Source: Phymatolithon calcareum (taxonomy: Eukaryota; Rhodophyta; Florideophyceae; Hapalidiales). Taken from it: a stretch of 64,000 nt of DNA. How positions within the stretch are numbered: the stretch's first letter is position 1; each line of letters starts with the position of its first letter. Positions 1-11,036 of the stretch are shown piece after piece. The position numbers were made by a program, and so were the translations under genes. The notes beneath the pieces are model-generated. The model worked only from the letters and a program-made list of their open reading frames with translations. It was not told where the DNA came from and ran no database searches. The DNA is taken from the NCBI GenBank assembly GCA_977006965.1, contig OZ345352.1, positions 4,092,001 through 4,156,000 of the forward strand. Reading direction: 5' to 3'.

Positions 1-426
1 CTACGACGAACTGACGCCGAAGAGGGGAAACAAATCCCGTGTTTCCCCCATTCTGGGGAAACAAATTTTCATTTCTGTTTTGTTGAAGTTTTTATGGACT
101 TTTCCGGAGGTAGAACAAATGTATGAAAGTTTCGTTTCGGTTGCCCGCTTTCGCAAGCTTACAACACAAAAACGGGACGTTTCAGGGGACAAGCAGTATG
201 TGGACCACTTTTTTGTGACACAAATGATGTGCGTGAGGCTCGGTGTGGGTCCTCGGGGACACAATTGCCCCTCGGGCTTCGCCCTCGGGGCTAATTGTGC
301 CCCCTCGGGCCTCACACCTCTCCTCCCTTACATCATTTGTTTCCCTCAAAAGTGGTCCACATCCCGTACATGTGACACGGAAGTATTGTATGTATGGGTG
401 TCTATGAAAAATTAACAAAATATTAA
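1..426. other. Left-edge intergenic sequence with duplicated tail
   Basis: No convincing gene is visible here. Positions 198-362 form a long inverted repeat, listed separately. Positions 369-426 match 38637-38697 almost base for base and are the left flank of the large A/B duplication, cut off from its continuation at 8009 by the two Harbinger elements. The remaining reading frames overlap the hairpin and look non-coding. Confidence 0.6.
198..362. repeat. Foldback inverted repeat, MITE-like
   Basis: The left end ATGTGGACCACTTTT is the reverse complement of the right end AAAAGTGGTCCACAT. The inner arms also pair: CAAATGATGT against ACATCATTTG, then GC-rich stretches around GCCCTCGGGGC. The whole 165 bp can fold into one imperfect hairpin. 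No target-site duplication is evident. It could be a foldback MITE or a structured transcript; copy B has only a short GGTCCATGTGAC at the equivalent place, which suggests an insertion in A. Confidence 0.55.
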
Positions 427-767
427 GGCCCAGTCTATACCGCAACAAATGTTCATGTTGGGTTTTTTTATCATAGCGAAATTGAATCTGCGAATGCCAT
501 TGGCTACAGCACAGCGTAGAAATGCTTGCATCCAACATGCCGACATCCGCCGAGCGAACAAATTCGACAACCTTTTTTTTCCGGGAAAGAGGTTAACTCT
601 GTGTGTTTGTTGCTTTTTTCATACTCTCAATCGGTCATTGGCTCCTTATGACCACTTTCCGCGGAAATAGCCCTATCGAACCCCCTCTGACGATTCAGCA
701 CAAACTAATACATTACAGCACGGGACACTGCACTGCTACCGACATCAACGTTTCGTCGAAGGCAACA

Positions 768-2045
768 ATGGTCGCCAATGTCGGCCTTCGAGGGGCCTTA
801 TCTAAGACGGCCAAGGCCGCATGTGCATTCGTAACTGTTGCTGCATCGATCATTCTCTCAGAAGAAGCTTTGCGATCCTCTGTTCCGCGCAGAAATGCTC
901 GAATTCGTTCATCATCAAAGATACGACATTGCGAAACTTTTGAAGAAATCACCAGGTCCTTATCGTCGAAAGAATTCGAAACTGTTTTCAGACTCTCAAG
1001 GACTACGTTTCAGGTTCTGCTGCGGCTCCTTGAGAGGCATCTTAAACGGAATGAGATACAAGGCAAAAAATCAAGTGGCGGCGTCGTCGAGCCTCCCATA
1101 AGACTTGGGCTCACTCTCCGCATTCTTGCCGGTGGATCGTACCATGACCAAATGCTCTGTTTTCGACTAGGGCGGTCTACGGTGTATTCCGTTTTTCACG
1201 ATACAGTTCTTGCGATCAATACCGTACTGAAGATGCCCGGCATACCTTTTGGCAATGAAAATGAGCTGTACGAACTTGCCAAAGGTTTTAACGAATCAAC
1301 AACTTTACCTAATCCACTCTTTGGGTGTGTCAATGCACTGGATGGTATTGCCATCGCGATTACGAAGCCACCAGATGAGTATGTCCTAAGAAATTTTTAC
1401 TGCCGGAAAGGCATGTACGCCCTTCCGGTACAAGCAGTTGTTGACTCAAAGTACAGGTTCTTGTACATGAGGTGCAAATGTACTGGCAGTACACATGAAT
1501 CTGTCGCGTTTTATGTTTCGTCTTTAGCACGCAAGCTAGGTGAAGGCAAGATTCCGGCGGGACATTGGATTGCAGGGGACAATGCCTACCTGTGCTGCGA
1601 TGGATTGTTGACTCCTTGGCCAGCGGGAATGTTAAAAGATCCTGAAGACGGAATTTTTCGTGATGCGTTCAACTTCTACCACAGCTCGACCAGAATCCAC
1701 GTTGAACAAGCGTTTGGTATCCTCGTTCGCTGATGGGGAATTTTTTGGCGCCCGATATCCTACCACATTGTTGACACATTGCCAATACTTTCGGCCGCCA
1801 TGCGACTACATAACTTTGCAATAGACCATGGGGATACTTTACCCCAATCTCTACTTACCTCTGATTCTGAAATAAGTATGGCTAACGCTGCATTCGACAC
1901 TTGGTGGAAATGCGCGACGGAGCTTCGCGATGCAGTGACAGGATCCGTACAAGGCCGTAAGAGAGACTTAGAATCACAATGCATTAGAGCGTCGTTAACA
2001 GAAGGCTTAAAGCAAAGAGGGATAACAAGACCGGCTACGTCTTAG
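768..2045 (+). pseudogene. PIF/Harbinger transposase (DDE_Tnp_4), one nonsense codon
   Basis: The protein should cut and rejoin DNA at the element's inverted repeats. The start is chosen as ATG 768 because the frame upstream is low in coding quality, although the frame is open from about 603. The DDE residues are visible: Asp in NALDGIAI, Asp in GDNAYL and Glu in HVEQAFGIL. A single TGA at 1731-1733 interrupts the frame directly after GILVR, and the frame continues with WGIFWRPI to a TAG or TAA end near 2045. Family members read R-R-W there, so the stop is most simply a CGA to TGA change. Total length with the stop ignored is about 425 codons, normal for the family. Confidence 0.85.
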
Positions 2046-2157
2046 ACTAACATCAACAAAGAAATTCACTTCTTGTCTAAGCATCTAGGCTAGTCTGCTC
2101 GTTACTCTCTTTGTAGTCTACGAATGCAACCTCCGTCAATCGCCCCCGTTCAGAGGG

Positions 2158-2225
2158 ATGCCTCATGCTGGCAATCCTTTCGGATATTTGCTGCAACATA
2201 CAAGAGGATTGCCAGCATGAGGCAT
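2158..2225. repeat. Perfect 21-bp stem hairpin inside element 1
   Basis: The 21-base arms at 2158-2178 and 2205-2225 are exact reverse complements (left arm begins ATGCCTCATGCTGGCAATCC), separated by a 26-base loop. The hairpin lies between the transposase gene and the accessory gene, in 510 bp with no other recognisable feature. It could act as a bidirectional terminator or processing signal, or be a source of small RNA. Confidence 0.7.
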
Positions 2226-2555
2226 GACTGTTCCTCTCTTCCTGCTTCTTTGAGAATGTCCATGCATCTTGCAGGGGAGGCTATATGCCACCACATTATC
2301 CTAAGGTGCATGGATAGTCGGCTGTATTACGTATTTGCTTCTGTCCTACTCTCAATAGGGGCATCGTCATCCCTCAAATCCAATCTAAACAAGACCATGC
2401 TGGAACATGTATGGAGACACAAACTCGAGTTGACTTCAGTTGCAGATTTTGCACTGCGATGGTGCGGACTGGATCCGTTTCAGTCCACTTTGCAACCTTG
2501 CAGACTAGTTGGTACGGAGGCGCGTATCGCTCTTACAAAGCTGTGTTTACTTATG

Positions 2556-3879
2556 TCACGAATCATTGTTTCCAATGGCCTGACTACATTCTTTCTGTAT
2601 TTTTTCCAGTTGCTTTTCTATTAGCTGAAGGGCAATCCTGTTCACTGGATCGTTTTCAACACGCAGTGAAATGACCTCTGCTCTTTTCTTTGTCAAAGAA
2701 TGCATCTTATCCAGCAGGGCCATGGTGATATCTTTCTCCATGTCTGTCGGGTGCGGTTCGGAGGAAAATTTGTCTGCTAAAGTACATACGGAGCGCGTTA
2801 GAGTTTCCAAGTTTTCGTTTCGCCGCCGAGACTCTTCATTAAGCTCTTCTAATTGCCTTCTCCTTTTCCGAGCAGACCTATTCCATCGAGAAGATTCATC
2901 CCTGTCCTCTTCATCATCATAGCCGGCACCGCCCGCCGCAAGACGGCAAGTGAAGTTAAATAGCTCTTTGTCAGGTTCGGCGGCACCGCATTTCATCGCG
3001 TAGAATAGAATACAAACAAATTTTCCTTGAGACGATAAACCAGTGGAGTTGGGACTCGGAGGTACGAAGTCGGAAAAATTTTCGGGATTGTTTTGACCTG
3101 ACACAGACCAGTTGTCCCATGCCTTTGTGAATAGGGATCGGACCAAGAAAAACTTCTCCTTCAACCAAGATCCGGTTCGAACGGCAAGAGGCTTGCTGTT
3201 CACATCGATAACACTGGTTTCATCATCTCCCACCACGCATCCGGACAAGTCTAGATGAAGCAGAATAGAGTCGTCATTAAACAACTTCGTGATGGTACCT
3301 TCCCAGAATGCGTCTCTTCCTACTCGCCATTGTTGCTGTTCGCGTGATAGAGTTTGCCCTGACTCAATTAAAGCACACCGAGCATCGTCGTTTTGCGTCA
3401 AAATGGCTGCGAGACGTGCGAATTCAAATGCCGCCATTGGCGTGGAAGCTGCAGGCTCAGAGGAGCTCCTCTCAAATCGACGTTGATCTTCAACCGGCAT
3501 ATTGTTCAACATAGAGGCGTGACTTGGAGCGATTCGAACGGATGTGGCCTGGTTCGCAGGAGCGCTCCAAAAATCTGTGTAGATCGGCCCAAAGAATGAA
3601 TCCCAGTCACACGAACCTTCCGCAATTGCACTTTTCGCCTTTAGCATCAAACTGCAAATAACAAAGTTTTTCACACCTTGCTGTCGTACCCCAAATTCCT
3701 TTGCCAGTTTGCGCAAAGATGGCACTGAACTTGCAAGCAGAGATGTGTATGCAGCATCTCTGGTTGTTGGAGTGCTGAAAATGTGCGTCTCTGGCACAAA
3801 TTCCTTTGCCCAGGGTTTATATCGTCGGGTTGAGGAGGTAGTGCCAACTGAAAACTGTGCGCAAGTGACGGTTGGGAAT
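2556..3879 (-). CDS. Accessory protein of Harbinger element 1
   Basis: About 440 codons are open on the minus strand, ending at 2556. The nominal start at 3797 is GTG, and the frame stays open to about 3879, where a TGA closes it; the first in-frame ATG is at 3644. A coding-like stretch in another frame (about 4265 to 3900) ends at the same place, so the gene is either frameshifted or spliced there. Harbinger elements normally carry a DNA-binding accessory protein that helps the transposase enter the nucleus and find the ends. I do not recognise a Myb/SANT motif with certainty here. Visible features are an acidic stretch (DDEEDRDE), a basic cluster (RKRRR), and a long charged C-terminal segment likely to form coiled coil. 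Confidence 0.65.
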
Positions 3880-4677
3880 CATCGTAATCATGATGAACAT
3901 GTCGCCCACGATTTAGAGCACCAGCGCCATGGTTTGCGCTCTCATGTGCAGTACCTCTCCTCGATGGAGGCAGCAGCGGTCGCACTGCAAGAAGTGATCG
4001 CCGGTCAAGCGAAGTAGATAGAGAGGCCCCTGCTTGACTTTCGTTCCGCCCTGTCGGAGAGGCCGACTGCACTATGTCTGCAACTTGCACGCCTGCAAGA
4101 GATGCATTTTGTAGATTGGAGCGCGCCCTCGCTACCGTGTTGAATGTCGGGCGCGGCAAAAGTGCTGCAAGTGCACCAACTCTCGCGGATGTATCTGTAC
4201 TCTCAGTACTTTCGGAACTACCGACAGGAGGAACACTGCTTTGAGAAGGCTCTATAAGTCTTGAGTGCTCCTAGGCGATCAAAGGTTCGATAGCCAAAAC
4301 CAACGAGAACGCAACTTGCTCAGCCTTCGATGATCAGGCACTAATGACCAAACAAAGGGATTGGACGGAAGCCTAAACTCTTTGCCTGCAGTAGGAGTGG
4401 TCCCTCGGAGAAAGGAGAGCCTTAGGAACGGATGATGTCCTTTCAGAGGATTGCTTTTCGGTGTAAACGAAATGTCGTCGGTTGTGGTATTAACCCAGTA
4501 CGACAAAATCCCTGATTAAGTTTTCTGCTTATCGAAAAGGGCGGGAATGGTGAACACGTTTGGCGCACAAAGTGCCGGTTTCGGTATAGACCGCCGCAGC
4601 AAATTTGTTGCTATGATAAAAATCCTATGATAAGCCAACATGAACATGAACAAATTTGTTGCGGTATAGACTGGGCC
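3880..4677 (-). other. Probable N-terminal coding remnant and right end of element 1
   Basis: On the minus strand, the frame from about 4265 to 3900 reads as a plausible Ser/Thr-rich N-terminus (EPSQSSVPPV, ARVGALAALLPRP) that would join the accessory protein after a frameshift or a short intron. No ATG lies at its head. The last ~170 bp hold a CAACATGAACATGAAC stretch and the right inverted repeat. Confidence 0.4.
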
Positions 4678-4816
4678 TAAGAGCATCTCCACCGTACAGA
4701 CTCAAATTCGCAAATCCGCAAATTTTTGGTATGATAGAACATTTGCGACGAAATCGAATCTCCACCGCGGAAATTTTACGCAAATCTATACGCAAATCGA
4801 TGCGCAAATCCAGATT

Positions 4817-4900
4817 TGCGCACATTTTGTTCGCAGATTTCCGGGATCTGCGCACATTTTGTTCGCAGATTTCCGGGATCTGCGCACATTTTGTGCGCAA
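4817..4900. repeat. 32-bp subterminal tandem repeats of element 2
   Basis: TGCGCACATTTTGTTCGCAG recurs at 4817, 4849 and 4881, an exact 32-bp period with about 2.6 units. More GCGCAAAT words lie on both sides and at the other end of the element (7900-7980). Clusters of subterminal motifs usually serve as transposase or accessory-protein binding sites. Confidence 0.75.
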
Positions 4901-5135
4901 ATCTATAGCTCGTAGCAAATCCAAGGCTCATTTTTAGCTCCGATTTGGCCGGTTTTCTCCCGCGCTCTGAAAGCGCGGGAGGCATGGCTGTGCAAACTGG
5001 CAGCCCGACCAAAGTTGTGCGGAATGCCGCATTTAATGCGCTGCGCAGCAGAAGCCGGCCACGCACCGTTGCGAGCGGCATAGTACGCTGAATAAACACA
5101 CGCGCCTGCGCACTTTCGTCATCAGCAGCAGTACC

Positions 5136-6152
5136 ATGCCGCGCGGCCGTGGCTGGACGTCGGCAGAGTGCAAAACCCTTGCGGAAGCCTGGGTGAAGGC
5201 GACAAGTAACGCCGTGCTCGGCACGGATCAGTCCAGCGCGGCGTACAATGCCGGCGTCGTCAAGTACTTTTACCAAGCGAGCCCTCTGCACAAGGACCGC
5301 GACAAGTCGCGAGTGGTGAGAAAGCTGGCGGCAGTACAGAAGGACGTTCAGAAGTTTAACGGGGCTTTGCTTCAGGTAAAGGGCATGGTACAAACCGGCA
5401 CCACCCTGGAGGACTTGCTCCGGATCGCGGTCGCGCTGCACCTCGGTAAGTACGTGCCGAACTCCACCGATTCGGCGTTGCGGGACTTGTACGCATTTAA
5501 GACATTTGACACTACCCAATGGCTGTTTTTCGATGCATGCCAGGTCCTTCACCAGCACGAGAAGTTCATACCCGGCTCAAACGCGCCTGTTGTGAGCGCA
5601 GATGATGACGCCGTGAGCGGCGGTGGCGGCGGCGCGAGCGGAGGGTCCCCGCCCAGCACGAGCGCGCTTCCGGATTCAATCAGGGGCGCAAGCAGCGGCG
5701 GCTGGTCTGGCACCGCCACCCTGGTGGGCACCTCCCCTAAGCGAGGGACTGGACGCAAGGCCGCAAAGTTCCATTCTACGGCTGCGAAAAGGCAGGAGCA
5801 AACGGTCAGGTGCATGATTTCCATCGGGGACACTTTGAAGAGGAAGGCCAGTGCGCTCGAGGAGGCGAACGCGCTGCAGGCTTTTCGAATCTCGCTGGGC
5901 GACGAGACTGCGGAGGACAAGCCGATCAAGAGCGAGTTTCTCAGGCATATCCGCCGCAAATACCTCGCCGTCGCCGGTACGCGCGCTGTGGGCGCCTCAA
6001 CTGCGCGGCAGCCTCTGGCTGCTACTCCTACCGCCGCCGGCGAGCAGCAAGCCGAGGACGCAGCCTCCCCCGAGGCCCTGCAAGCGCTTGATCAGGCCGC
6101 TGGTAGTGGCGCTAGCGACGATGGCGGGAGTGGCGTGGAGGTCTCCCCGTGA
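5136..6152 (+). CDS. Trihelix/Myb-like DNA-binding protein of Harbinger element 2
   Basis: This 338-aa ORF starts at an ATG in good context (CAGTACCATGCC). Residues 1-75 (GRGWTSAECKTLAEAWVKAT and onward) have the spacing of the Myb/SANT-like trihelix domain found in Harbinger accessory proteins, with Trp near residue 7 and a second Trp in AEAWV. A Ser/Gly-rich linker follows at about 155-215, then a charged helical segment (KRQEQTVRCMISIGDTLKRK), then an Ala/Gly/Asp-rich tail. The protein is expected to bind the subterminal repeats and recruit the transposase. No internal stop is present, so this is the better preserved of the two genes of the element. Confidence 0.8.
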   Translation: MPRGRGWTSAECKTLAEAWVKATSNAVLGTDQSSAAYNAGVVKYFYQASPLHKDRDKSRVVRKLAAVQKDVQKFNGALLQVKGMVQTGTTLEDLLRIAVALHLGKYVPNSTDSALRDLYAFKTFDTTQWLFFDACQVLHQHEKFIPGSNAPVVSADDDAVSGGGGGASGGSPPSTSALPDSIRGASSGGWSGTATLVGTSPKRGTGRKAAKFHSTAAKRQEQTVRCMISIGDTLKRKASALEEANALQAFRISLGDETAEDKPIKSEFLRHIRRKYLAVAGTRAVGASTARQPLAATPTAAGEQQAEDAASPEALQALDQAAGSGASDDGGSGVEVSP

Positions 6153-6341
6153 TGACTCGATAGTTTTCGCGGGCACTATCGTACTAGCAGTAACGTCGAT
6201 TGAGAACATCTGCCCTTGAAGACGTTTATAAAATGCGAGGTTCAACCATCAAACATTCAACCAATCAAACATAAAAACAAGTTTCTTTTACTGGTACTGG
6301 TGCTCTTCTAGAGCGGCTCTCGCTGCGACGCAGCCCGCTGA

Positions 6342-7763
6342 TCAATCGTCGATCTGCATTGCTCGACGCGCCCACAGATGCTGGATTAAGTCTCCCTTGA
6401 GCGTGTAATGGTCGAAATCATCTAGGGAGTGGGCTCGCCGCTCAGCGGACATGGCAGCCCAGGTGCCAACCGGAGCGCCCGCGCCCAGAGTGTTCTTCGA
6501 CTCCCAGACGAACTGGAAGCTTTGGGCGTCCTGGAACTGCAGCTGGCCGAGCAAATTATCGGCCAGGGCCTAGCCGTACAGGGGGGTGTCGTAGTCGTCG
6601 CGCCGCGCTTCCACGCACATGTTGTGCAGCACAACACAAGCGCGTAGAACATCCATGGCGTCGCTTTTTTTCCACATTCGGCACGCGGCCCGAAGGATGT
6701 GGAAGCGAGCAACGAGAACTCCAAAGGCGCGCTCAACGTCCTTGCGCACAGCCTCCTGTCTCTTGCTAAAGTGCGCGACCTTGTCGTCCGTCGCGCCTTT
6801 CACGGACTTGACAAATATCGCCCACGCCGGGTAGATGCCGTCCACCAGCCAGTACAAAAGGTCTCGAGCTGTGCCGTTGATATTGTATGGCAGACGAGGC
6901 GGGAACTCACCAGACAGAATCCGCTGTATGGTACGTGAATGGTTCATGATGTTCAAGTCGTTCAGCGAGCCGGGGTGCCCGACTGATAGATGCCATATCC
7001 ACAGCTCCCCATCTGCAATTGCCTCCATGGCTATCGTCGGTTTCTTCTCCTTCCCCTTGAACTGCCCGGCCCATGCGACCGGACAGTTTTTCCACTCCCA
7101 ATGCTGGCAGTCGATGCTTGCCAGGCACCCCGGAAATCCGCGCGACTCGTTCACTAGCAGTATCCGCTTCATGTCCTCCTCCGTGGGCTCTCTCAAATAC
7201 TCCTCGCCAAACTCTTCCACTATTGAGCGACAAAAGTTCTTCACAGTTAACCCCATCGTGGACTCCGCGGCAGCTACAATCTCGTCCACGGCGTCGTACG
7301 TAACGCCGTAGCGCAAAATCCGCATTGCGTCTGTCACGCGCTGCAGAGGATGCAGCCCTTTCCGACCTACGGCATCCGTCTTCTGCACAAACTCCGGTCG
7401 ACCTTTCATGCGTTCAAAGATTCGATCGAACACAGCGCGCGGCATCCCTTACCTCCTCTCAAACATCTCCTCCGTATACAGTGGCGGCGACCCGTTAACG
7501 CCGAAGTAATGATTCTGCAGCCGCTTCAACGCCGCATCGAAATCCCGCGGCAGGTTCGCTCTGCGACCGGGAGCCGAGCCCCCATATGCGCCGGGCTGAC
7601 CAGCCTCGCCACCGCCAAACACGATATCAACCATTTCTTCAAGCAGGAGCACTAGAATCTCGTCCTCGTCATCGTCAAGATCCCACGCGTCTTTGCTTGC
7701 GCCATCAGTAGGCGCGTCTGCATCCTTGCCTTCCATCGGCTCGACTTCCTCCAGCGGATCCAT
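6342..7763 (-). pseudogene. PIF/Harbinger transposase of element 2, two nonsense codons
   Basis: Read on the minus strand from ATG 7763 (MDPLEEVEPM) to 6342, this is one frame of about 474 codons broken only by TAA at 7449-7451 and TAG at 6570-6572. The catalytic triad is visible as Asp in ASIDCQHW, Asp in WLVDGIYP and Glu in KDVERAFGVL, followed by the conserved VLHNMCVE end of the domain. The N-terminal part has an acidic region (DLDDDEDE) and the usual MPRAVFDRIF helix. The stops fall at FERR-stop-GMPRAV and LYG-stop-ALADNLL. There are no frameshifts, so decay was by point mutation only. The accessory gene next to it is intact. Confidence 0.85.
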
Positions 7764-8008
7764 GGCGATGGAAGTGCAGCGGAGTTTAGTCGACGATCGG
7801 CGTGAGATGAAGCTGCGCACACTGCCGCCGCCTCGATGTCATAATCCCACAGCCGGCCAAAAGTAAGATACGCGAATCATCCGCGGTGGAGTCGAGAGAG
7901 AAATTTGCGCACAGGATTTGCGCACGGTTGCGCAAATTTTTCCGGTCAGTGAAAAGCTGCCACGTGGAGACAAAATTTGCGAATTTGCGACGCGCGGTGG
8001 AGATGCTC

Positions 8009-10239
8009 TAAGATGACAGTCAATCATCCCCTTTTTGATTGCAAAAACTAGATCAAAATCTTATCCTTTCATAACATTTTCTCCAGAATGCGATATTAGG
8101 AAAAAGGACTGGACGATGAGGTCGTGCAACATATTGTACACACCGTTGTATACAACTGCTGTATACAGTCGATCCTCGATTTTTGAATCTCCTATTTTTG
8201 AATACCCTCGATTTTTCAATACAAAATGCCAGTCCCAAGTCGGTTTCGCATTAAATTTTAAAGAAAATAAAGCATTTCTGAGTACTCGAATATAAAATAT
8301 CAAAACCGATAGCTTCAAACCGAAAGGCTATGTTTTGATTATTTTTAGGCCTCCTGTATTCAATGTCCCCCATTCGAGGTTTTCTGTGAGAGAAGTCCGT
8401 TGGTCATCTTGGAGGACAGTACTGTACGTGAACAATTGCGATGTGCAGCACAGCCGGGAAATGCTCAATGACGCTGTTCCGAATACAAATATCGGCTGGA
8501 TTCCCGATCTCGTACTCTACAGCTTCTTCAAAGTTGGCATGCACTGTATTGTAATCAGATTACTTTTTTTAATTTCGCTATGATACGACTTCGATACAGT
8601 ACTTGAATAACCTCGATTTTTGAAGATAGGCAATGTGAGCTACAGTATTGTACTCTGCAGAGTAGCTCACATTGCCTATTCAAAAATCGAGGATCGACTG
8701 TAGTATACAAAAACAGCGAAACGCTGCAGCTTTCATTTTGTCTCGTGTTCCTGCTTATATCATACCGAATGATTGACAACACAAGAACCAAGGAACATCT
8801 ACCATACGTTTCAACCCTACAAGCTCGCCAACGAATGAACACAAAATATATGATAGTACCTAGAAACTTAAACATCTTCCCCACCGGAGGAGGAATGATT
8901 GCATTACAACATGCCAGAAGAGCCAAACTCAGAAAAGAATCTAAATTTGCGCTTTAGAGCGAAAATGGTATGGTGTGAACGTGCGCAATGATCACTTCGC
9001 TTAGACGTCATTCCCCGAATTGTTGAAGCTTTTTTGAGTACAGTCAGTTTGGATACTATGGCTATCAACTTGGCACTAAGCGGATATTATGTGCTTGGCT
9101 TTTCAAACCAAAGGCAAGGTCCAGGTCTACGGCAGGGATATTAAGCTGCTTGAGGGGCGTAACTGGAAACTGTAAAAAGAAAAGAATGAATAAAATTTTG
9201 TTTTCTTCCAAAGCTGGGAGAATGAGAAGCTTAGAGATGAAAGCATGTACAAATCGGGACAGGCACCGTAGGACCTTTGACGAAATCTCTTTTGGATGCC
9301 TAGCCATGAGTCCACAATCTACTGTAAAACCGAGTACTGGACAAGGAAGTGTCTTAATGTTGACTGATGCACTTTATTCACAGTTCAGCGCACTGCATCC
9401 AGAAATCACACGTTTACCTCCTACTTATTTTTTAAAAAAATCGAACTTCTACCTCGAAACGAAATTTTCTCTTCAATTATTTGACTCCACATGAATGACT
9501 GGATAGCCTTCCTTGTCAAGAAAATTCACTCCCTTGTTCATTGTCTTCACTCCAGTAGGAAGCGACAGATTCCGACATAGTCAGGGAAAAAATGTTGGAG
9601 CCATGCTTTTAAGTCTTGTTCGTAAAATATGATACACCATAGATTCTATCTCTACAGTTGCGTCTTTGTCATCCCGAAGGAGGCGAAGATATAATAGAAG
9701 TTGGAGATTCGGCGTTTCAGATAAACTCTACGCGAAGCTCGATTTTGTGGTCTATTTCCAAGAGCAAGAATCACCGAACTTTGAGAGACACTCAATCTCC
9801 CGCTTAATAAGAAGCAATTGCTTTTGGAGCAACATCTAACCTAGCTAGACGTAGGTGATGTAGTTAAAATCAAATTTTGGAATGCTAAAATATAATGCGC
9901 ACTTTGAATTGGAGTCATTTTTCATGCTGTCCAGGGACGGCACTGAACGTTGATGCGGTCTCTGGCGAATTGAACAAATCTTGCTGATGTACTTGCACAA
10001 TTCGGACCACCAACACAACTATAGGACCGCTCGGTCCAATTATTGGACCAGTTTCAGTTGATCCACTCTCTGCGTCAATTGCGATCCTAACTTCGATCAA
10101 ACAGTGCAGCAATCCGTTTTCAAGTGCATGACATCGTGTCCGTGCTCGCTCGGTGCGCAGGCTGGGCCTCAGGATGCCAATGGAAGCCAACTGTCAACAT
10201 GCCGTCGCAAGCATATCAGCCACTGCAATCGCGGCAAAG
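8009..10239. repeat. Copy A of the large duplication, left part
   Basis: From 8009 the sequence follows 38709-40506 with high identity and small indels. It contains the pogo-like MITE (8166-8700) and about 1.5 kb in which I see no gene. Copy B joins GGAGC directly to GCCGCCCACAGC (about 40507), so B lacks A's 9829-10406. As that stretch includes the start of the isochorismatase-like gene, the difference is a deletion in B rather than an insertion in A. Confidence 0.8.
8166..8700. mobile_element. pogo/mariner-like MITE, copy A
   Basis: A 535-bp element flanked by TA (8164-8165 and 8701-8702) with inverted ends starting CAGTCGATCCTCGATTTTTG. CAGT ends and TA duplication are typical of pogo/Tigger-type mariner elements. 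A second, inner inverted repeat (about 8610-8692) folds CCTCGATTTTTGAA against TTCAAAAATCGAGG around GGCAATGTGAGCTA. No transposase remains. The same insertion is present at 38872-39400, so it is older than the A/B duplication. Confidence 0.8.
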
Positions 10240-10882
10240 TCGCGCGATATCCCGCTAACCCGCCATACGGCGGTATTGGTAATCGGTATGCAGAATGAAT
10301 TTGTCACGAGCGAGGTACGATGTAGCGTCGTGTCACTCGAACGCCATACATAGAACATGTTCTGAAAACAGCCGCAGCGAAAATAGCGCACATACTTGCA
10401 ACAGTGCGCGCCGCCCACAGCTAAATCATTTACACAGTTGTCGAGGCCTTCACGCAGGATGGCCGCGTGCGCTCGCTGGACTACAAGGTTTCCGGCTTTC
10501 CGATCCCTCATGCATCGTAGGGCGCTCACGTCTTGGGCAGCATCCATCCAGCTGGCGACGAGATCGTGCTTCCGAAGGGTTCGCCGTCGGTACTCATTAG
10601 CACCAACCTCGCATATACCCCTCGCAACCTTGGCGTGCAGCAGGTCGCTGACCAATGCGTTGACTCCGCAGTGCGCGACGCTTGCGATCTCGCATTCCTT
10701 GTCACCGCCGTTACTGATGCCTGTTACACGCACACTGAGGAGAGACATCGGTCTGCCGTGGCGAATAACACTGGATGTACGCGCCAGATTGATACTACCA
10801 CCGTCGTTGATGAGCTTAAGGCACTTCCGGCATCTGGCGTTAATGAGAGAGAGAGATGGAGATTTTTATTTTAAAAGTTACT
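10240..10882 (+). pseudogene. Isochorismatase-family cysteine hydrolase, copy A (broken)
   Basis: The + strand reads LTRHTAVLVIGMQNEF at about 10252, the start of the isochorismatase/nicotinamidase fold, and later GVQQVADQCVDSAVRDAC and VTDACYTHTEERH, the family's catalytic-Cys region and following helix. Breaks: a frameshift soon after the N-terminal motif, TAA at about 10422 (copy B has AAA), TAG at about 10517 after IPHAS (shared with B, where family members have Trp), and loss of about five residues before the catalytic Cys region. Family enzymes hydrolyse amides or vinyl ethers using a Cys nucleophile. It lies just upstream of a glutamine-synthetase-like sequence on the same strand, in both copies. 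Confidence 0.7.
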
Positions 10883-11036
10883 AACGCATGAGAAGACGCT
10901 TGGGGCAACTTTGCAATTTCCAGACTTGTGTCTAGAGTGATAGAATATAGCGTTGGAGAGGAGCACGCTCGAAAAGAATGACAGTACCTCGGCTTCGTAC
11001 AGTGCAGCCGCGAGAGTACCTGCCATTTGAAATACA

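Larger units (their letters stand above)
427..4677 (+). mobile_element. PIF/Harbinger DNA transposon, element 1
   Basis: This 4,251-bp element has terminal inverted repeats that begin GGCCCAGTCTATACCGCAAC on the left and are mirrored at the right end (4655-4677). TAA precedes it (424-426) and follows it (4678-4680), the 3-bp TWA target duplication typical of PIF/Harbinger. It encodes a DDE_Tnp_4-type transposase on + (768-2045) and an accessory protein on - (2556 to about 4265), the usual two-gene plan of the superfamily. The transposase has one in-frame stop and the accessory gene seems frameshifted, so this copy is probably non-autonomous now. Its right TAA is also the left TAA of element 2. 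Confidence 0.9.
4681..8008 (+). mobile_element. PIF/Harbinger DNA transposon, element 2 (different family)
   Basis: This 3,328-bp element begins GAGCATCTCCACCG and ends with the reverse complement; similarity continues inward through CAAATTCGCAAAT for about 40 bp. It is flanked by TAA at 4678-4680 and 8009-8011. It carries a trihelix/Myb-like ORF on + and a DDE transposase on -, in convergent order, as in typical PIF/Harbinger. The terminal sequences and proteins differ clearly from element 1, so this is a separate family. It abuts element 1 with only the shared TAA between them. Two in-frame stops in the transposase suggest an inactive copy. Confidence 0.9.

Noticed and set aside
4279-4300. 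tRNA B-box-like word GGTTCGATAGCC
   Set aside because: No A-box or cloverleaf could be drawn around it.
9829-10406. Insertion in copy A relative to copy B
   Set aside because: The segment includes the N-terminal part of the isochorismatase-like gene, so copy B has a deletion instead.
10194-10748. Minus-strand 184-codon ORF opposite the isochorismatase-like gene
   Set aside because: It is a shadow frame; the family motifs are on the + strand.
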